In this document: positions 63,633 through 64,000 of the stretch, piece after piece
Layout of the letters: each line of letters opens with the position of its first letter
How positions within the stretch are numbered: the stretch's first letter is position 1
Origin: Onishia taeanensis
GTDB taxonomy: Bacteria; Pseudomonadota; Gammaproteobacteria; Pseudomonadales; Halomonadaceae
Assembly (NCBI RefSeq): GCF_003268885.1
Contig: NZ_QLSX01000003.1
Coordinates: 248,001 to 312,000, forward strand
Direction: 5' to 3'
Length of the DNA: 64,000 nucleotides
The notes under the pieces: generated by a model
Database searches by the model: none
What the model was told of the DNA's origin: nothing
The model's input: only the letters and a program-made list of their open reading frames with translations
Translations under genes and position numbers: made by a program

Positions 63633-63938
63633 GGCCATGCGCCGGGCCAGGAGACCCGGCTGCCCTCGTTGCCGATCTTGGCGCACAGGTGCAGCTAAAG
63701 AGAAAGGGGCGCGACATCGGTCGCGCCCCTTTTTCTGTGGCTGAACCATATGTCTGGCAAGTGCTGCTACAGACGGTCAGGGTCGTCAGGCCACCTACGC
63801 CTCCTTCTCAGGCCAAGCCTTGATGCACGTCATGGCTGCGTTAGGCAGCGCGGCTATCCTTGTAGTAGCGGGCGCATCATGGGGCCCATTCGAGCGGTGA
63901 CAGCCGGGCCACGTCTTGGGCCCGCAGGAGAGGCGATC
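63633..63938. other. Intergenic region after the aldehyde dehydrogenase
   Basis: Apart from the terminator at 63706-63734, no gene or clear repeat was seen. The stretch from 63740 should contain the promoter of the gene starting at 63939. Confidence 0.6.
63706..63734 (+). terminator. Intrinsic terminator after the aldehyde dehydrogenase
   Basis: GGGGCGCGAC and GTCGCGCCCC form a perfect 10-bp stem around ATCG, followed by TTTTT. Confidence 0.92.
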
Positions 63939-64000
63939 ATGAAACGACAAGAGCGGCGCCGCTGGACGCCCTGCCTGCTGGCACTTGCATCAGCACCAGT
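63939..64000 (+). CDS. Start of an exported protein, cut by the window end
   Basis: The ATG at 63939 has AGGAGAGG upstream. The first 20 residues are basic and then hydrophobic (MKRQERRRWTPCLLALASAP), as in a signal peptide, with a Cys at 12. The gene runs off the window, so its identity cannot be told. Confidence 0.6.
   Translation, partial: MKRQERRRWTPCLLALASAP

Overview
The window looks like a chromosomal segment of a halophilic gammaproteobacterium of the Halomonas type (Halomonadaceae). This is inferred from gene content: a polyhydroxyalkanoate phasin, a BetA-like choline dehydrogenase beside a BCCT transporter, a TrkH potassium channel, a TAXI-type TRAP transporter with its own UspA protein, and GC-rich coding DNA with few gaps. 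No rRNA, tRNA, CRISPR array or prophage was seen.

Layout. 1-9.2 kb: phasin, a PaiB-like flavin protein and two GNAT acetyltransferases facing a MocR regulator, a quinone reductase with its LysR regulator, the FetAB exporter, and the ABC-F ATPase YbiT. 9.2-17.8 kb: an EAL-CBS-GGDEF protein and the molybdate operon modABC. These two are pushed apart by a complete 3,372-bp ISL3 element of the ISPpu12 type (11184-14555), which has 24-bp inverted repeats, an exact 8-bp target duplication, and cargo of lspA, a cation-efflux gene and a MerR regulator. 17.8-27.1 kb: a catabolic region with an enolase-superfamily/Fe-alcohol dehydrogenase/aldehyde dehydrogenase operon and its LysR regulator, then a LysR/2OG-oxygenase/DddP-like M24 enzyme/betaine-type binding protein cluster. 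27.1-38 kb: an EamA exporter, a DctPQM TRAP operon, a histone-deacetylase-like enzyme with a macrodomain protein, and the TAXI TRAP operon ending in uspA. 38-43 kb: a DUF2189 membrane protein, a MOSC protein, a small cysteine-free molybdopterin-fold protein and a tripartite hybrid kinase. 43-50 kb: cra divergent from fruBKA. 50-56.6 kb: betA and betT, a ZIP-like protein, and trkH. 56.7-64 kb: an ABM-domain protein, then an alcohol-oxidation module (FIST protein, soluble hybrid kinase, LuxR-type response regulator, zinc alcohol dehydrogenase, aldehyde dehydrogenase).

How the parts work together. Several blocks are recognisable physiological units: fructose uptake under Cra, osmolyte and potassium handling, two TRAP systems for organic acids, and ethanol or related alcohol oxidation. 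In the last unit a 49-bp element, 42 of 49 bases identical, stands upstream of both the alcohol and the aldehyde dehydrogenase, so one regulator probably controls both.

The least familiar parts are three. One is the oxygenase/DddP-like/betaine-binding cluster, whose M24 enzyme keeps the metal ligands but has changed two DMSP-lyase active-site positions. The second is the FIST/kinase/regulator alcohol module. The third is the cysteine-free molybdopterin-fold protein next to a sensor kinase. All functional statements rest on reading the sequence and on recalled family knowledge; no database search was run.
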